Shown piece by piece: positions 18,854-27,854 of a DNA stretch of 64,000 nt (the first letter of the stretch is position 1; each line of letters starts with the position of its first letter). The position numbers and the translations under genes were made by a program. Source of the DNA: Pseudooceanicola nanhaiensis (lineage in GTDB: Bacteria > Pseudomonadota > Alphaproteobacteria > Rhodobacterales > Rhodobacteraceae); contig NZ_JAIUZP010000015.1 of the NCBI RefSeq assembly GCF_020171315.1, forward strand, positions 1 to 64,000, written 5' to 3'. The notes beneath the pieces are model-generated. The model saw nothing but the letters and a program-made list of their open reading frames with translations. It ran no database searches and was not told the DNA's origin.

Positions 18854-18885
18854 AGGAGGCTGCGCCGAGGCGCGGCCTCCTTTAC
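18854..18885 (+). terminator. Terminator-like hairpin between rpsK and rpoA
   Basis: A 13-bp stem (18854-18866 with 18869-18881, one G-T pair) is followed by TTTAC. The T run is short, so partial read-through into rpoA is likely. Confidence 0.7.
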
Positions 18886-18948
18886 GTCATTTCAACCTCG
18901 GGAGTTTCGACCTTTGGACATGGGGACGGAACGGGAATGGAGGGACGC

Positions 18949-19965
18949 ATGATCCATAAGAACTGGGCAGAACTCATCAAGCCGACGCAGCTGGACGTGA
19001 AACCGGGTGTAGACCCGTCGCGTCAGGCCACCGTCGTGGCTGAACCGCTGGAACGCGGCTTCGGTCTGACGCTGGGCAACGCGCTGCGCCGCGTGCTGAT
19101 GTCGTCGCTTCAGGGCGCCGCCATCACCTCCGTTCAGATCGACAACGTTCTGCACGAATTCTCGTCCGTTGCGGGTGTCCGCGAAGACGTGACCGACATC
19201 ATCCTCAACCTCAAGGGCGTCAGCCTGAAGATGGAGGTCGAGGGGCCGAAGCGCGTGTCGATCAATGCCAAGGGTCCGGGTGTCGTCACCGCCGGTGACA
19301 TCGCCGAGACCGCAGGCATCGAGATCCTGAACCGCGAGCACGTGATTTGCCACCTCGACGAGGGCGCGGACTTCTTCGTGGAACTGACCGTTGACACGGG
19401 CAAGGGCTACGTTGCCGCCGACAAGAACAAGCCGGAAGACGCACCGATCGGCCTGATCCCGATCGACGCGATCTACTCGCCGATCAAGCGCGTGTCCTAC
19501 GAAGTGACCCCGACCCGTGAAGGTCAGGTTCTCGACTACGACAAGCTGACCATGAAGATCGAAACCGATGGCTCCGTCACGCCGGACGACGCCGTGGCCT
19601 ATGCCGCGCGCATCCTGCAGGACCAGCTGTCGATCTTCGTCAACTTTGACGAGCCGGAATCGGCCACCCGTCAGGACGACGACGACGGTCTCGAGTTCAA
19701 CCCGCTCCTCCTCAAGAAGGTGGACGAGCTGGAACTCTCCGTGCGCTCGGCGAACTGCCTGAAGAACGACAACATCGTCTACATCGGCGACCTGATCCAG
19801 AAGACCGAAGCCGAGATGCTCCGCACCCCGAACTTCGGCCGCAAGTCCCTGAACGAGATCAAGGAAGTGCTTTCGGGCATGGGCCTGCACCTCGGCATGG
19901 ACGTCGAGGATTGGCCGCCGGACAACATCGAAGACCTGGCCAAGAAGTTCGAAGACCAGTTCTGA
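18949..19965 (+). CDS. rpoA: RNA polymerase alpha subunit
   Basis: RpoA dimerises to start RNA polymerase assembly and its C-terminal domain binds UP elements and activators. The ATG at 18949, with GGAGGG just upstream, gives the usual 338-residue alphaproteobacterial protein starting [17 protein letters not shown]; an ATG at 18937 would add four residues. The assembly domain has [22 protein letters not shown], and the C-terminal domain has [21 protein letters not shown] and [11 protein letters not shown]. Confidence 0.98.
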   Translation: MIHKNWAELIKPTQLDVKPGVDPSRQATVVAEPLERGFGLTLGNALRRVLMSSLQGAAITSVQIDNVLHEFSSVAGVREDVTDIILNLKGVSLKMEVEGPKRVSINAKGPGVVTAGDIAETAGIEILNREHVICHLDEGADFFVELTVDTGKGYVAADKNKPEDAPIGLIPIDAIYSPIKRVSYEVTPTREGQVLDYDKLTMKIETDGSVTPDDAVAYAARILQDQLSIFVNFDEPESATRQDDDDGLEFNPLLLKKVDELELSVRSANCLKNDNIVYIGDLIQKTEAEMLRTPNFGRKSLNEIKEVLSGMGLHLGMDVEDWPPDNIEDLAKKFEDQF

Positions 19966-20085
19966 TCGACATTCCGCGAGGGGGCTGCTACGCCCCCTCC
20001 GGCACTTACCGGGCAATCCCGCCCCAAGGAGAGTCGGTGACACGCATCGCCGGCCAGACAAAGCAAAACACGTTAGGAGACTATC

Positions 20086-20505
20086 ATGCGTCACGCACGA
20101 GGCTACCGCCGCCTGAACCGTACCCACGAGCACCGCAAGGCACTCTGGGCAAACATGGCCGGCTCGCTCATCGAACACGAACAGATCAAGACCACCCTGC
20201 CCAAGGCGAAAGAACTGCGCCCGATCGTCGAGAAGCTGATCACGCTCGGCAAGCGCGGTGACCTGCACGCCCGTCGTCAGGCCGCATCGCAGCTCAAGCA
20301 GGACGCTCTGGTTGCCAAGCTGTTCGACGTTCTGGGCCCGCGCTACAAAGAGCGTCAGGGTGGCTACATCCGCATCATGAAAGCCGGCTTCCGCTACGGT
20401 GACATGGCGCCGATGGCGATCATCGAATTCGTCGACCGCGACGTCGACGCCAAGGGCGCAGCCGACAAGGCCCGCCTGGAAGCGGAAGAAGCCGCAGAAG
20501 ACTGA
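20086..20505 (+). CDS. rplQ: 50S ribosomal protein L17
   Basis: L17 is an exit-tunnel-side 50S protein. The 139-residue product starts [20 protein letters not shown] and contains [31 protein letters not shown], with a charged C-terminal tail rich in Ala and Glu. It closes the alpha-operon part; a 120-base leader with a GAGGGGGC/GCCCCCTC hairpin (19978-19999) separates it from rpoA. Confidence 0.98.
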   Translation: MRHARGYRRLNRTHEHRKALWANMAGSLIEHEQIKTTLPKAKELRPIVEKLITLGKRGDLHARRQAASQLKQDALVAKLFDVLGPRYKERQGGYIRIMKAGFRYGDMAPMAIIEFVDRDVDAKGAADKARLEAEEAAED

Positions 20506-20550
20506 GATCGGTTAATGGGTCAAAAGACCCGCTGATCCGAGGGACAGTGA

Positions 20551-20580
20551 ACCCCCGCCCCCCAGAGGGCGGGGGTTTTC
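20551..20580 (+). terminator. Terminator closing the ribosomal cluster
   Basis: ACCCCCGCCC (20551-20560) pairs perfectly with GGGCGGGGGT (20567-20576), loop CCCAGA, followed by TTTCTTTT. It marks the end of the rplQ transcript. Confidence 0.9.
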
Positions 20581-20777
20581 TTTTGCGCGGCCTGTCGGGG
20601 CGGGGCAGGGGGCGCGATCCCGGGTGCCTTTCAGGGGCCGAGCTGTCACCCGGGATATTAGAACCGCGCAGGTCTCTCATCGCGCCGTTTCACAAGCCCG
20701 GGAAGCCGCGGGCCCCAATGTTGCAATCCCGGGCCCGCTGCGGATAGCTGCCAGCACGCAAGAAGAGGGAAACGCCC

Positions 20778-22172
20778 ATGGTCCGAACCGCCCTTGTCCT
20801 TCTCACCCTCAGCCTGCCCGCCGCGCTGACTGCGCTGCCGGTGAATGCGGAAACCCGCGTTCCCATGAGCCAGGCCGAGATCTCGATGGGCTTCGCGCCC
20901 GTGGTGAAGAAGGCCACCCCGGCCGTCGTCAACATCTATGCCAAGCGCATCGTGCAGAGCCGCTCGCCCTTCGCGGACGATCCGTTCTTCTCGGAGTTCT
21001 TCCGGAACTTCGGGCAGGGCAGGCCGCAGGTGCAGAACTCGCTGGGCTCGGGCGTGCTGCTCTCGGACGACGGGATCGTGGTGACGAACTTCCACGTGGT
21101 TGGCCGCGCGGATGAGATCCGCATCGTGCTGAACAACCGCGCCGAATACGACGCCGACGTGCTGCTGGCGGATGAGGAGGCGGACCTCGCCATCCTCAAG
21201 CTGAAGGGGGCGCACGACATGCCGCACCTGACCCTGCGCGACAGCGACGATGTCGAGGTGGGGGAGTTGGTGCTGGCCGTCGGCAACCCCTTCGGTGTCG
21301 GGCAGACCGTCAGCTCGGGCATTGTCTCGGGGCTTGCGCGGTCGGGCACGGCCACTGGCAATGCGCGGGGCTATTTCATCCAGACCGATGCGCCGATCAA
21401 TCCCGGCAACTCCGGCGGGGCGCTGATCGACATCAACGGTGACCTGATCGGTGTGAACACCTCGATCCTCAGCCGCTCCGGCGGGTCGAACGGGATCGGC
21501 TTTGCCATCCCCTCGGCGCTGGTGGCGCAGTTCGTGGACCAGGCCCGCGACGGCAAAACCGATTTCGAACGCCCCTGGGCGGGGATGACGGGACAGCCGG
21601 TGGATGCGCAGATGGCGCAGGCGCTTGGCCTCGACCTGCCGGGCGGTGTGCTGATCTCGGAACTCCATGACGCCAGCCCGTTCCTCGACGCGGGCTTCCA
21701 GGTGGGCGACGTTGTGATGGACGTGGACGGCGAGCCGGTGAATACGCCGGCCGAGATGCTCTTCCGCATGACGATCGCCGGTCTGGGCCACGCGACCGAG
21801 GTGACCCGCTTCCGCGATGGCAAGCCGCAGAACGTGACCGTCGACCTGATCGACGCCCCGGAGGAGCCCGCCCGCAACAGCGTGACCCTGCCGGAGCGGT
21901 CCGTCATCCCCGGCCTCGTGCTGGAGCGGATCAATCCCGCCGTCATGGCCGAACTGGGCCTGCCGCTCTCGTCCTCGGGCGTCGTGGTGGCCGATCCGGG
22001 GCCGATGGGGCCGCGGGCCGGGCTGAAGGCCGGTGACGTGCTGCAATCGGTGAACGGGGCCAGCATCGCGACCACGGAAGAGGCGCAGAGCGCGCTTGCC
22101 GATCCGGGCCGCTGGCTGGAACTGGTGCTGCTGCGTGGCGGACAACGGATGCAGTTGCGTTTCCGTCTCTGA
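20778..22172 (+). CDS. Periplasmic Do/HtrA-type serine protease
   Basis: DegP/DegQ-like proteases degrade or refold damaged proteins in the periplasm. The 464-residue protein has a signal peptide (residues 1-24, cleavage near VNA-ET), a trypsin-like domain with catalytic triad H106 in VVTNFHVVG, D136 in ADLAIL and S212 in NPGNSGGAL, and two PDZ domains at about 265-345 and 370-460. The ATG follows AGAGGGA. The gene starts 270 bases after the ribosomal terminator and is followed after 17 bases by rarA. Whether it is the DegP or the DegQ counterpart is not clear. Confidence 0.93.
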   Translation: MVRTALVLLTLSLPAALTALPVNAETRVPMSQAEISMGFAPVVKKATPAVVNIYAKRIVQSRSPFADDPFFSEFFRNFGQGRPQVQNSLGSGVLLSDDGIVVTNFHVVGRADEIRIVLNNRAEYDADVLLADEEADLAILKLKGAHDMPHLTLRDSDDVEVGELVLAVGNPFGVGQTVSSGIVSGLARSGTATGNARGYFIQTDAPINPGNSGGALIDINGDLIGVNTSILSRSGGSNGIGFAIPSALVAQFVDQARDGKTDFERPWAGMTGQPVDAQMAQALGLDLPGGVLISELHDASPFLDAGFQVGDVVMDVDGEPVNTPAEMLFRMTIAGLGHATEVTRFRDGKPQNVTVDLIDAPEEPARNSVTLPERSVIPGLVLERINPAVMAELGLPLSSSGVVVADPGPMGPRAGLKAGDVLQSVNGASIATTEEAQSALADPGRWLELVLLRGGQRMQLRFRL

Positions 22173-22189
22173 CAGGTCAGATCCGGGAC

Positions 22190-23533
22190 ATGAGCGATCT
22201 TTTCGACACTGGTCCCGGCACTGATCCTAGCGACACTCAGGCTGCGGGCGGCGGCCGTCTGGCCCCCCGCCCGCTGGCAGACCGCCTGCGCCCGGCCTCG
22301 CTGGCCGAGGTCATCGGGCAGGAGCAGGTGCTGGGGCCGGACGGGCCGCTTGGCGTGATGCTGGCTTCGGGCTCGCTCTCCTCGCTGATCCTCTGGGGGC
22401 CGCCGGGCGTGGGCAAGACCACCATCGCCCGCCTGCTGGCCCATGAGACCGACCTGCATTTCGAACAGGTCAGCGCGATCTTCACCGGCGTCGCGGACCT
22501 CAAGAAGGTCTTCGAGGCGGCCAAGCAGCGCCGCCGGGCAGGGCAGGGGACACTGCTCTTCGTCGACGAGATCCACCGCTTCAACAAGGCGCAGCAGGAC
22601 GGGTTCCTGCCGCATATGGAAGACGGGACGATCCTGCTGGTCGGCGCCACGACCGAGAACCCCTCCTTCGAGCTGAACGCGGCCCTTCTGTCGCGCTCGC
22701 AGGTGCTGACCCTCGAACGGCTCTCGCTGGCCGAGATGGAGCGGCTGACCCAGCGGGCCGAGCAGGAGCTGGGCCGGACCTTGCCGCTGGACGGCCCCGC
22801 CCGCGAGGCGATGCAGGAGATGGCCGACGGCGACGGACGGGCGCTCCTGAACCTCGTGGAACAGGCGGCCTCGTGGAAGGTCGAGGGCAAGCTCGACACC
22901 GAGGGGCTGTCGAAGCGGCTGATGCGCCGGGCCGCGAAATACGACAAGTCGGGCGATGAGCATTACAACCTGATCTCGGCGCTGCACAAATCCATCCGCG
23001 GCTCTGACCCGGACGCGGCGATCTACTGGCTGGCGCGGATGCTGGAGGGCGGCGAGGACCCGCGCTACCTTTTCCGCAGGCTCTCGATCATGGCGGTGGA
23101 GGACATCAGCCTTGCCGATCCGCAGGCGCAGTCGGTCTGCCTCGACGCATGGCAGCTCTACGAGCGGATCGGCCAGCCGGAGGGTGAGCTGGCGCTGGCG
23201 CAGGTGGTGATCTACCTCGCCCTCGCGCCCAAGACGAACTCCTCCTACATGGCGCTGAAGGCGGCCAAGGCGCTGGCCCGGCAGACCGGCTCGGCGATGC
23301 CGCCCAAGCATATCATCAACGCGCCGACGCGGATGATGAAGGATCAGGGCTTCGGGCGCGACTACCTGTACGACCACGATGCCGAAGACGGCTTCTCGGG
23401 GCAGAACTACTTCCCCGAGGGGGTCGAGCGGCCGACGCTTTACCAGCCGGTCGAACGTGGTTTCGAGCGTGAGTTGAAGAAGCGGGCCGAATACTTTGCG
23501 CGCCTGCGGGCCAAGCGGCAGACCGGCGGCTGA
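22190..23533 (+). CDS. rarA: Replication-associated recombination protein A (RarA/MgsA)
   Basis: RarA is an AAA+ ATPase related to clamp loaders that acts at stalled replication forks. The 447-residue protein shows RPASLAEVIGQEQVLG near residue 35, Walker A GPPGVGKTT at about 67-75, Walker B LLFVDEIHRFNKAQQD at about 123, and the sensor region GATTENPSFELNAALLSR. The C-terminal domain with YDKSGDEHYNLISALHKSIRGSDPDAA is the family hallmark. It directly follows the protease gene and may share its transcript. Confidence 0.95.
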   Translation: MSDLFDTGPGTDPSDTQAAGGGRLAPRPLADRLRPASLAEVIGQEQVLGPDGPLGVMLASGSLSSLILWGPPGVGKTTIARLLAHETDLHFEQVSAIFTGVADLKKVFEAAKQRRRAGQGTLLFVDEIHRFNKAQQDGFLPHMEDGTILLVGATTENPSFELNAALLSRSQVLTLERLSLAEMERLTQRAEQELGRTLPLDGPAREAMQEMADGDGRALLNLVEQAASWKVEGKLDTEGLSKRLMRRAAKYDKSGDEHYNLISALHKSIRGSDPDAAIYWLARMLEGGEDPRYLFRRLSIMAVEDISLADPQAQSVCLDAWQLYERIGQPEGELALAQVVIYLALAPKTNSSYMALKAAKALARQTGSAMPPKHIINAPTRMMKDQGFGRDYLYDHDAEDGFSGQNYFPEGVERPTLYQPVERGFERELKKRAEYFARLRAKRQTGG

Positions 23534-23643
23534 GCACCGCGTCATGGTCCTTTCAACTCGCGGCGCATTCCTATAGGGAAGGGGATCGCGCCCCCCGGGG
23601 CGGATTTCTTGACAACCCGCCGCTCCGGCGCGATGGAACCGCG

Positions 23644-24021
23644 ATGATACTGACCGTTCTTCAAGTTGCCCTCGGTGGCGCCATTGGCGCCTCTTGCCGC
23701 TACCTTCTGGGGGTAGGGGTGTTCCGTCTTGTGGGGCCGGGCTTTCCGCTCGGCGTGCTGACGGCGAACATCATCGGCTGCGGGCTGATGGGGATGCTGG
23801 TGGTCTTCCTCGGCCAGAAGGGGCTGACCCACTGGAACCCCTTCCTTGCGACGGGGATCCTCGGCGGCTTCACGACGTTCTCCTCCTTCTCGCTGGAGGC
23901 CTGGACGATGATCGAACGGGGACAGACCAGCAACGCAGTGCTCTATGTCGGGCTCTCGCTGCTGCTCTCCTTCGCGGCGCTGATCGGCGGCGCCGCCCTG
24001 ATGCGGAGTGTATTGGCATGA
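23644..24021 (+). CDS. crcB: Fluoride channel CrcB
   Basis: CrcB/Fluc proteins are small dual-topology channels that expel fluoride. The 125-residue protein has four hydrophobic segments, the N-terminal GGAIGASCRYLLG, the TLxVN-like VLTANIIGCGLMG, and the central FTTFSSFSLE motif with the pore phenylalanines. Its stop overlaps the rluC start by four bases. A fluoride riboswitch was looked for upstream and not found with confidence. Confidence 0.93.
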   Translation: MILTVLQVALGGAIGASCRYLLGVGVFRLVGPGFPLGVLTANIIGCGLMGMLVVFLGQKGLTHWNPFLATGILGGFTTFSSFSLEAWTMIERGQTSNAVLYVGLSLLLSFAALIGGAALMRSVLA

Positions 24022-25073
24022 CCAGCAAGGTTCAGACGATCACCGTGGGCCCCGGCGACGGCGGACAGCGGCTGGACCGCTGGCTGCGGCGGCTCTTCCC
24101 CCATGTCCAGCAGGGCCGCATCGAGAAGATGTGCCGCAAGGGCGAGCTGCGCGTGGACGGCGGCCGGGTGAAGGCCAACACGCGGCTGGAGGCCGGGCAG
24201 GACGTGCGCATCCCGCCGCTGCCCGAACCCGAACCGCAGGGGCAGGCGCCCAAGCCGCGCGAGGCGAAGGTGTCGGACGCGGATGCCAAGCTGATCCAGT
24301 CCTGCGTGATCTACCGCGATGATCAGGTCATCGCCATCAACAAGCCTGCGGGCCTGCCCACGCAGGGCGGCAGCAAGCAGAGCCGTCACGTGGACGGTCT
24401 GGCCGAGGCGCTGAAGTTCGGTCTGGACGAGAAGCCGCGCCTCGTGCACCGGCTCGACAAGGACACCTCGGGCGTGCTGCTGCTGGCCCGTGACCGGGCG
24501 ACGGCGCAGGCGCTGACCGCCGCACTGCGCCACAAGCAGACGCGCAAGATCTACTGGGCGCTCGTCGCCGGTGTGCCCACGCCCTACCTTGGCGAAATCC
24601 GCTATGGCCTGATGAAGGCCCCGGGCCACGGCAAGGGCGGCGAGGGCGAGAAGATGATCGCCGTGCATCCGCGCGACATCGACAAGACCCCGGACGCCAA
24701 GCGCGCCCATACGCTCTATGCCACGCTCTACCGCGTGGCGAGCCGCGCCGCATGGGTCGCGATGGAGCCGCTGACCGGCCGGACCCACCAGCTGCGCGCC
24801 CATATGGCCGAGATCGGGCATCCGATCATCGGGGATGGCAAGTACGGCGGTTCAGGTCAGGAAAACCTCGGCGATGGCTGGGGGGCTCAGCTGGGCGGGA
24901 TCATCTCGAAGAAGCTGCACCTGCATGCGCGCTCGATGACCTTCGAACATCCGGTGACCCACAAGATGATCACCGTCACCGCCCCGCTGCCCGAGCACAT
25001 TGCCCACAGCTGGGAGACCTTCGGCTGGACCGAGGACCTCGCCGCCGACGATCCCTTTGAGGAACTGCGCTGA
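24018..25073 (+). CDS. RluC/RluD-family 23S rRNA pseudouridine synthase
   Basis: Enzymes of this family isomerise uridines in 23S rRNA. The 351-residue protein has an N-terminal S4 RNA-binding domain (GQRLDRWLRRLFP to about residue 65), then the synthase domain with the catalytic HRLDKDTSG motif at about 146-154 and the substrate loop PLTGRTHQLRAHM. The start at 24018 overlaps the crcB stop as ATGA; the frame is open further back but shadows crcB. By length and S4 domain it is closest to RluC, which modifies positions in the peptidyl transferase region, but that specificity is inferred. Confidence 0.92.
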   Translation: MTSKVQTITVGPGDGGQRLDRWLRRLFPHVQQGRIEKMCRKGELRVDGGRVKANTRLEAGQDVRIPPLPEPEPQGQAPKPREAKVSDADAKLIQSCVIYRDDQVIAINKPAGLPTQGGSKQSRHVDGLAEALKFGLDEKPRLVHRLDKDTSGVLLLARDRATAQALTAALRHKQTRKIYWALVAGVPTPYLGEIRYGLMKAPGHGKGGEGEKMIAVHPRDIDKTPDAKRAHTLYATLYRVASRAAWVAMEPLTGRTHQLRAHMAEIGHPIIGDGKYGGSGQENLGDGWGAQLGGIISKKLHLHARSMTFEHPVTHKMITVTAPLPEHIAHSWETFGWTEDLAADDPFEELR

Positions 25074-25756
25074 TGACGACGACGCCGAAGCTGATCATCT
25101 GGGACGTGGACGGCACGCTGTCGGACAGTCAGGGCAGTATCACCGCCTCGATGTCCGCCGCCTTCGAGGCCGAGGGCCTCGCCCCGCCGCCGCGGGATGT
25201 GATGCTCTCCATCGTCGGGCTGACGCTGGAGATCGGCATCGCACAGATCGCGCCGGGCAACGATCCCGAGCGGGTCACGCGGATGGCGGCGACCTACCGG
25301 GCGCACCATCGTGGGCTGCGCGACGCGGGCGGGCGCGGGTTCATCAAGCTTTACGATCACATCCCGGCGGTGCTGGAACAGCTCAACGCCCGGCCCGACA
25401 TCCTGATGGCGGTGGCCACGGGCAAATCCCGCGGCGGCCTCGTGTCGCTGCTCGAGGTGACGGGGCTGTCCAAGCATTTCCTCTCGCTCCAGACGGCGGA
25501 TGACCATCCGTCCAAGCCGCATCCCTCGATGCTGCTGGCGGCCATGTCCGATTGCGGCGTGGGGCCGGAGGATGCCGTGATGATCGGCGACACGAGCTTT
25601 GACATGGACATGGGCCGCGCTGCGGGCATGCGCACCATCGGGGTCAGCTGGGGCTTCCACCCGCGCCGGGAACTGGCGCAGGCCAACGTGGTGGTGGACG
25701 ATCCGCGCGATCTGCCCGACACGATTGATGCGCTCTGGCGCGAGGAGGTCGCATGA
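25073..25756 (+). CDS. HAD-superfamily hydrolase, phosphoglycolate phosphatase-like
   Basis: A 227-residue HAD phosphatase with all four motifs: DVDGTLSD at residues 11-18 (nucleophile D11, acid D13), the VATGKSR threonine motif II, the lysine in SKPHPSML, and MIGDTSFDM with acidic pair. A helical cap lies between motifs I and II, as in Gph and pyrophosphatase-like members. It overlaps rluC by one base and the next gene by four, so these genes form a coupled unit. Its substrate is not evident. Confidence 0.87.
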   Translation: MTTTPKLIIWDVDGTLSDSQGSITASMSAAFEAEGLAPPPRDVMLSIVGLTLEIGIAQIAPGNDPERVTRMAATYRAHHRGLRDAGGRGFIKLYDHIPAVLEQLNARPDILMAVATGKSRGGLVSLLEVTGLSKHFLSLQTADDHPSKPHPSMLLAAMSDCGVGPEDAVMIGDTSFDMDMGRAAGMRTIGVSWGFHPRRELAQANVVVDDPRDLPDTIDALWREEVA

Positions 25757-26466
25757 GCGGCTGGAAGGCGAAACGCTTCTGGAAGGAGGTCTCGGTCGCC
25801 GAGGCCGAGGATGGGCATCTTGTCCATCTCGATGGACGCGAGTTGCGCACGCCCCTGAAGAGCCGCCTGCCGCTGCCCTCCCGTGCCCTGGCCGAGGCCG
25901 TGGCGCAGGAGTGGGAGGCCCAGCAGGACGAGGTGAAGCCGCAGCAGATGCCCTTCACCCGCACCGCGAACAGCGCGGTGGACAAGGTGCGCCCGCAGCG
26001 CGACGAGGTCGCCGCCATGCTGGCCGCCTATGCCGAGACCGACCTGCTGTGCTACCGCGCCGAGGGGCCCGAGGAGCTGGCCGAGCGTCAGGCCGCCGCG
26101 TGGGACCCGCTGCTCGACTGGGCGGCGCAGACCTATGGCGCGCGTCTCGTGGTGCAGGAGGGGATCATGCCCCGCGCGCAGGACCCCGCGGCCTTGACCG
26201 CGCTTGCGGCCGCCCTCGACGGGATGGAGCCGTTCCAGCTGGCCGCCTTCCATGACCTCGTGGCGCTGCCGGGATCGCTGATTCTGGCCCTCGCCACGAT
26301 CGAGGGCGTGGCCCCGGCAGAGGCTCTCTGGGAGGCGTCGCGCCTCGATGAAGCCTGGCAGGAAGAGCAGTGGGGCGCGGACGAGGAAGCCGCCGAAGTG
26401 GCTGAAATTAAGCGGACAGCCTTCCTCCACGCCCACAATTTTTACCAAATGGTCACTGGCCGGTAG
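25753..26466 (+). CDS. ATP12-family F1-ATPase assembly chaperone
   Basis: ATP12 proteins bind the F1 alpha subunit and help assemble the ATP synthase; bacterial members are found mainly in alphaproteobacteria. The 237-residue protein has the conserved region VHLDGRELRTPLKSRLPLPS near residues 25-45, EWEAQQDEVKPQQMPFTRTANSA, and the central EGPEELAERQAAAWDPLLDW. There is no signal peptide, in line with a cytosolic role. It is the last gene of the crcB-rluC-HAD set, overlapping the HAD gene by ATGA; F-type ATPase genes are not in the window. Confidence 0.9.
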   Translation: MSGWKAKRFWKEVSVAEAEDGHLVHLDGRELRTPLKSRLPLPSRALAEAVAQEWEAQQDEVKPQQMPFTRTANSAVDKVRPQRDEVAAMLAAYAETDLLCYRAEGPEELAERQAAAWDPLLDWAAQTYGARLVVQEGIMPRAQDPAALTALAAALDGMEPFQLAAFHDLVALPGSLILALATIEGVAPAEALWEASRLDEAWQEEQWGADEEAAEVAEIKRTAFLHAHNFYQMVTGR

Positions 26467-26509
26467 CGTTACCGCCCGATCTGCAAGCATCACACTGCTG
26501 ACCGAGAGT

Positions 26510-26536
26510 AAGCAGCGCCGTAAGGCGTTGCTTTTT
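26510..26536 (+). terminator. Terminator after the ATP12 gene
   Basis: AAGCAGCGCC (26510-26519) pairs with GGCGTTGCTT (26524-26533, one G-T pair) through loop GTAA, and the T run extends to 26536. Confidence 0.87.
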
Positions 26537-26691
26537 CGTGATGGTACACTTGACCAATTGTGATGAATCCGCCCACACTTCGAGCACTGACGGGGGGAGA
26601 ACCCAATCAGTACATCGTATCGCCCACCGGTCCGAAGGGGGCCGGGAGAAACCGCCACAGTGAACGGGCGGACAATCAGGAAGAGGTAAAT

Positions 26692-27711
26692 ATGAAAAAA
26701 TCCGTATTTCTTGGCGCGCTGACGGTCGCCGGTCTGGTCGCGGGCGCCTCCGCGGCTGCGACCCTGGATGACGTCAAGGCCCGCGGCAAGCTGAACTGCG
26801 GCGTGTCGACCGGCCTGGCCGGCTTCTCGGCACCCGACGCGAACGGCGAGTGGGGCGGCTTCGACGTCGCCGTCTGCCGTGCCGTCGCCGCCGCAGTCCT
26901 CGGTGACGCGTCCGCCGTCGAGTTCGTCTCCACCACCGGCAAGACCCGCTTCACCGCGCTGTCCTCCGGCGAGATCGACATGCTGGCCCGGAACACCACC
27001 TGGACCCTGTCGCGCGACGTCGACCTGAAGTTCACCTTCACCGGCGTGAACTACTACGACGGTCAGGGCTTCATGGTCCCCAAAGAACTGGGCGTGTCCT
27101 CGGCCAAGGAACTGGACGGCGCGACCGTCTGCATCCAGACCGGCACCACGACCGAGCTCAACCTGGCGGACTACTTCCGCAAGAACGGCATGAGCTACGA
27201 GCCGGTTCCGATCGAAACCAACGCCGAAGCACAGCAGCAGTACCTCGCCGGTGCCTGTGACGTGTACACCACCGACGCTTCGGGCCTGGCCGCAACCCGC
27301 GCCACCTTCGAGACCCCCGCAGATCACGTGATCCTGCCGGAAATCATCTCGAAAGAGCCGCTCGGTCCGCTCGTTCGCCACGGCGACGACGAATGGGGCG
27401 ACATCGTCCGCTGGACCCTCTACGCGCTGGTCGCGGCAGAGGAAATGGGCATCACCTCGACCAACGTGGGTGACCTGTCCGCCGCAGCCGGCGACAACCC
27501 CGAGATCAACCGTATGCTCGGCACCGAAGGCAACCTCGGCGAGATGCTCGGCCTCGAAGCCGACTGGGCCGTGAACGCCATCTCCGCTGGCGGCAACTAC
27601 GGCGAGATCTTTGCCAAGAACATCGGTGAAGAGACCCCGATCGGCCTGTCGCGGGGCCTGAACGCGCAGTGGACCGATGGTGGCCTGATGTACTCGCCGC
27701 CGTTCCGGTAA
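26692..27711 (+). CDS. aapJ: General L-amino acid ABC transporter, periplasmic binding protein
   Basis: AapJ captures a broad range of L-amino acids in the periplasm for the AapQMP importer. The ATG at 26692, after AGGAAGAGG, gives 339 residues starting with the signal peptide MKKSVFLGALTVAGLVAGAS and cleaved near ASAA-ATL. The mature protein is a family 3 binding protein: LNCGVSTGLAGFSAPDANGEW and GGFDVAVCRAVAAAVLGD match AapJ closely. A hairpin follows at 27721, which may keep aapJ transcript more abundant than the rest. Confidence 0.95.
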   Translation: MKKSVFLGALTVAGLVAGASAAATLDDVKARGKLNCGVSTGLAGFSAPDANGEWGGFDVAVCRAVAAAVLGDASAVEFVSTTGKTRFTALSSGEIDMLARNTTWTLSRDVDLKFTFTGVNYYDGQGFMVPKELGVSSAKELDGATVCIQTGTTTELNLADYFRKNGMSYEPVPIETNAEAQQQYLAGACDVYTTDASGLAATRATFETPADHVILPEIISKEPLGPLVRHGDDEWGDIVRWTLYALVAAEEMGITSTNVGDLSAAAGDNPEINRMLGTEGNLGEMLGLEADWAVNAISAGGNYGEIFAKNIGEETPIGLSRGLNAQWTDGGLMYSPPFR

Positions 27712-27720
27712 GACCTACGG

Positions 27721-27754
27721 CGAAGGGCGCGGTCAAACCGCGCCCTTCGTGTTT
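27721..27754 (+). terminator. Hairpin between aapJ and aapQ (attenuator-like)
   Basis: A perfect 13-bp stem (27721-27733 with 27737-27749) closes on CAA; TGTTT follows. The short T run and its place inside an operon suggest partial termination or mRNA stabilisation, a common feature after binding-protein genes. Confidence 0.75.
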
Positions 27755-27854
27755 CCTGCGTAGCCGCAACGACGGTGGCGCGACCAACAAGAGACCGGCC
27801 GAAGGCGCAAAGACGCCCGACTAAAACAAGGCCGGATACGGGGAACATTCAGCG

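Noticed and set aside
20658-23545. Very long open frames on the minus strand opposite the protease and rarA genes
   Set aside because: They mirror well-supported plus-strand genes with clear motifs; their translations are low in family features and rich in Arg/His/Gln, a codon-shadow effect of high GC.
23534-23643. Fluoride riboswitch before crcB
   Set aside because: The gap has GATGG-like and ACCGC-like words but not in the order and spacing of the known fluoride aptamer, and no pseudoknot could be drawn.
26540-26691. Promoter of aapJ at TTGACC (26550-26555)
   Set aside because: No acceptable -10 lies 16-18 bases downstream; the real start could not be placed, so it was not listed as a feature.
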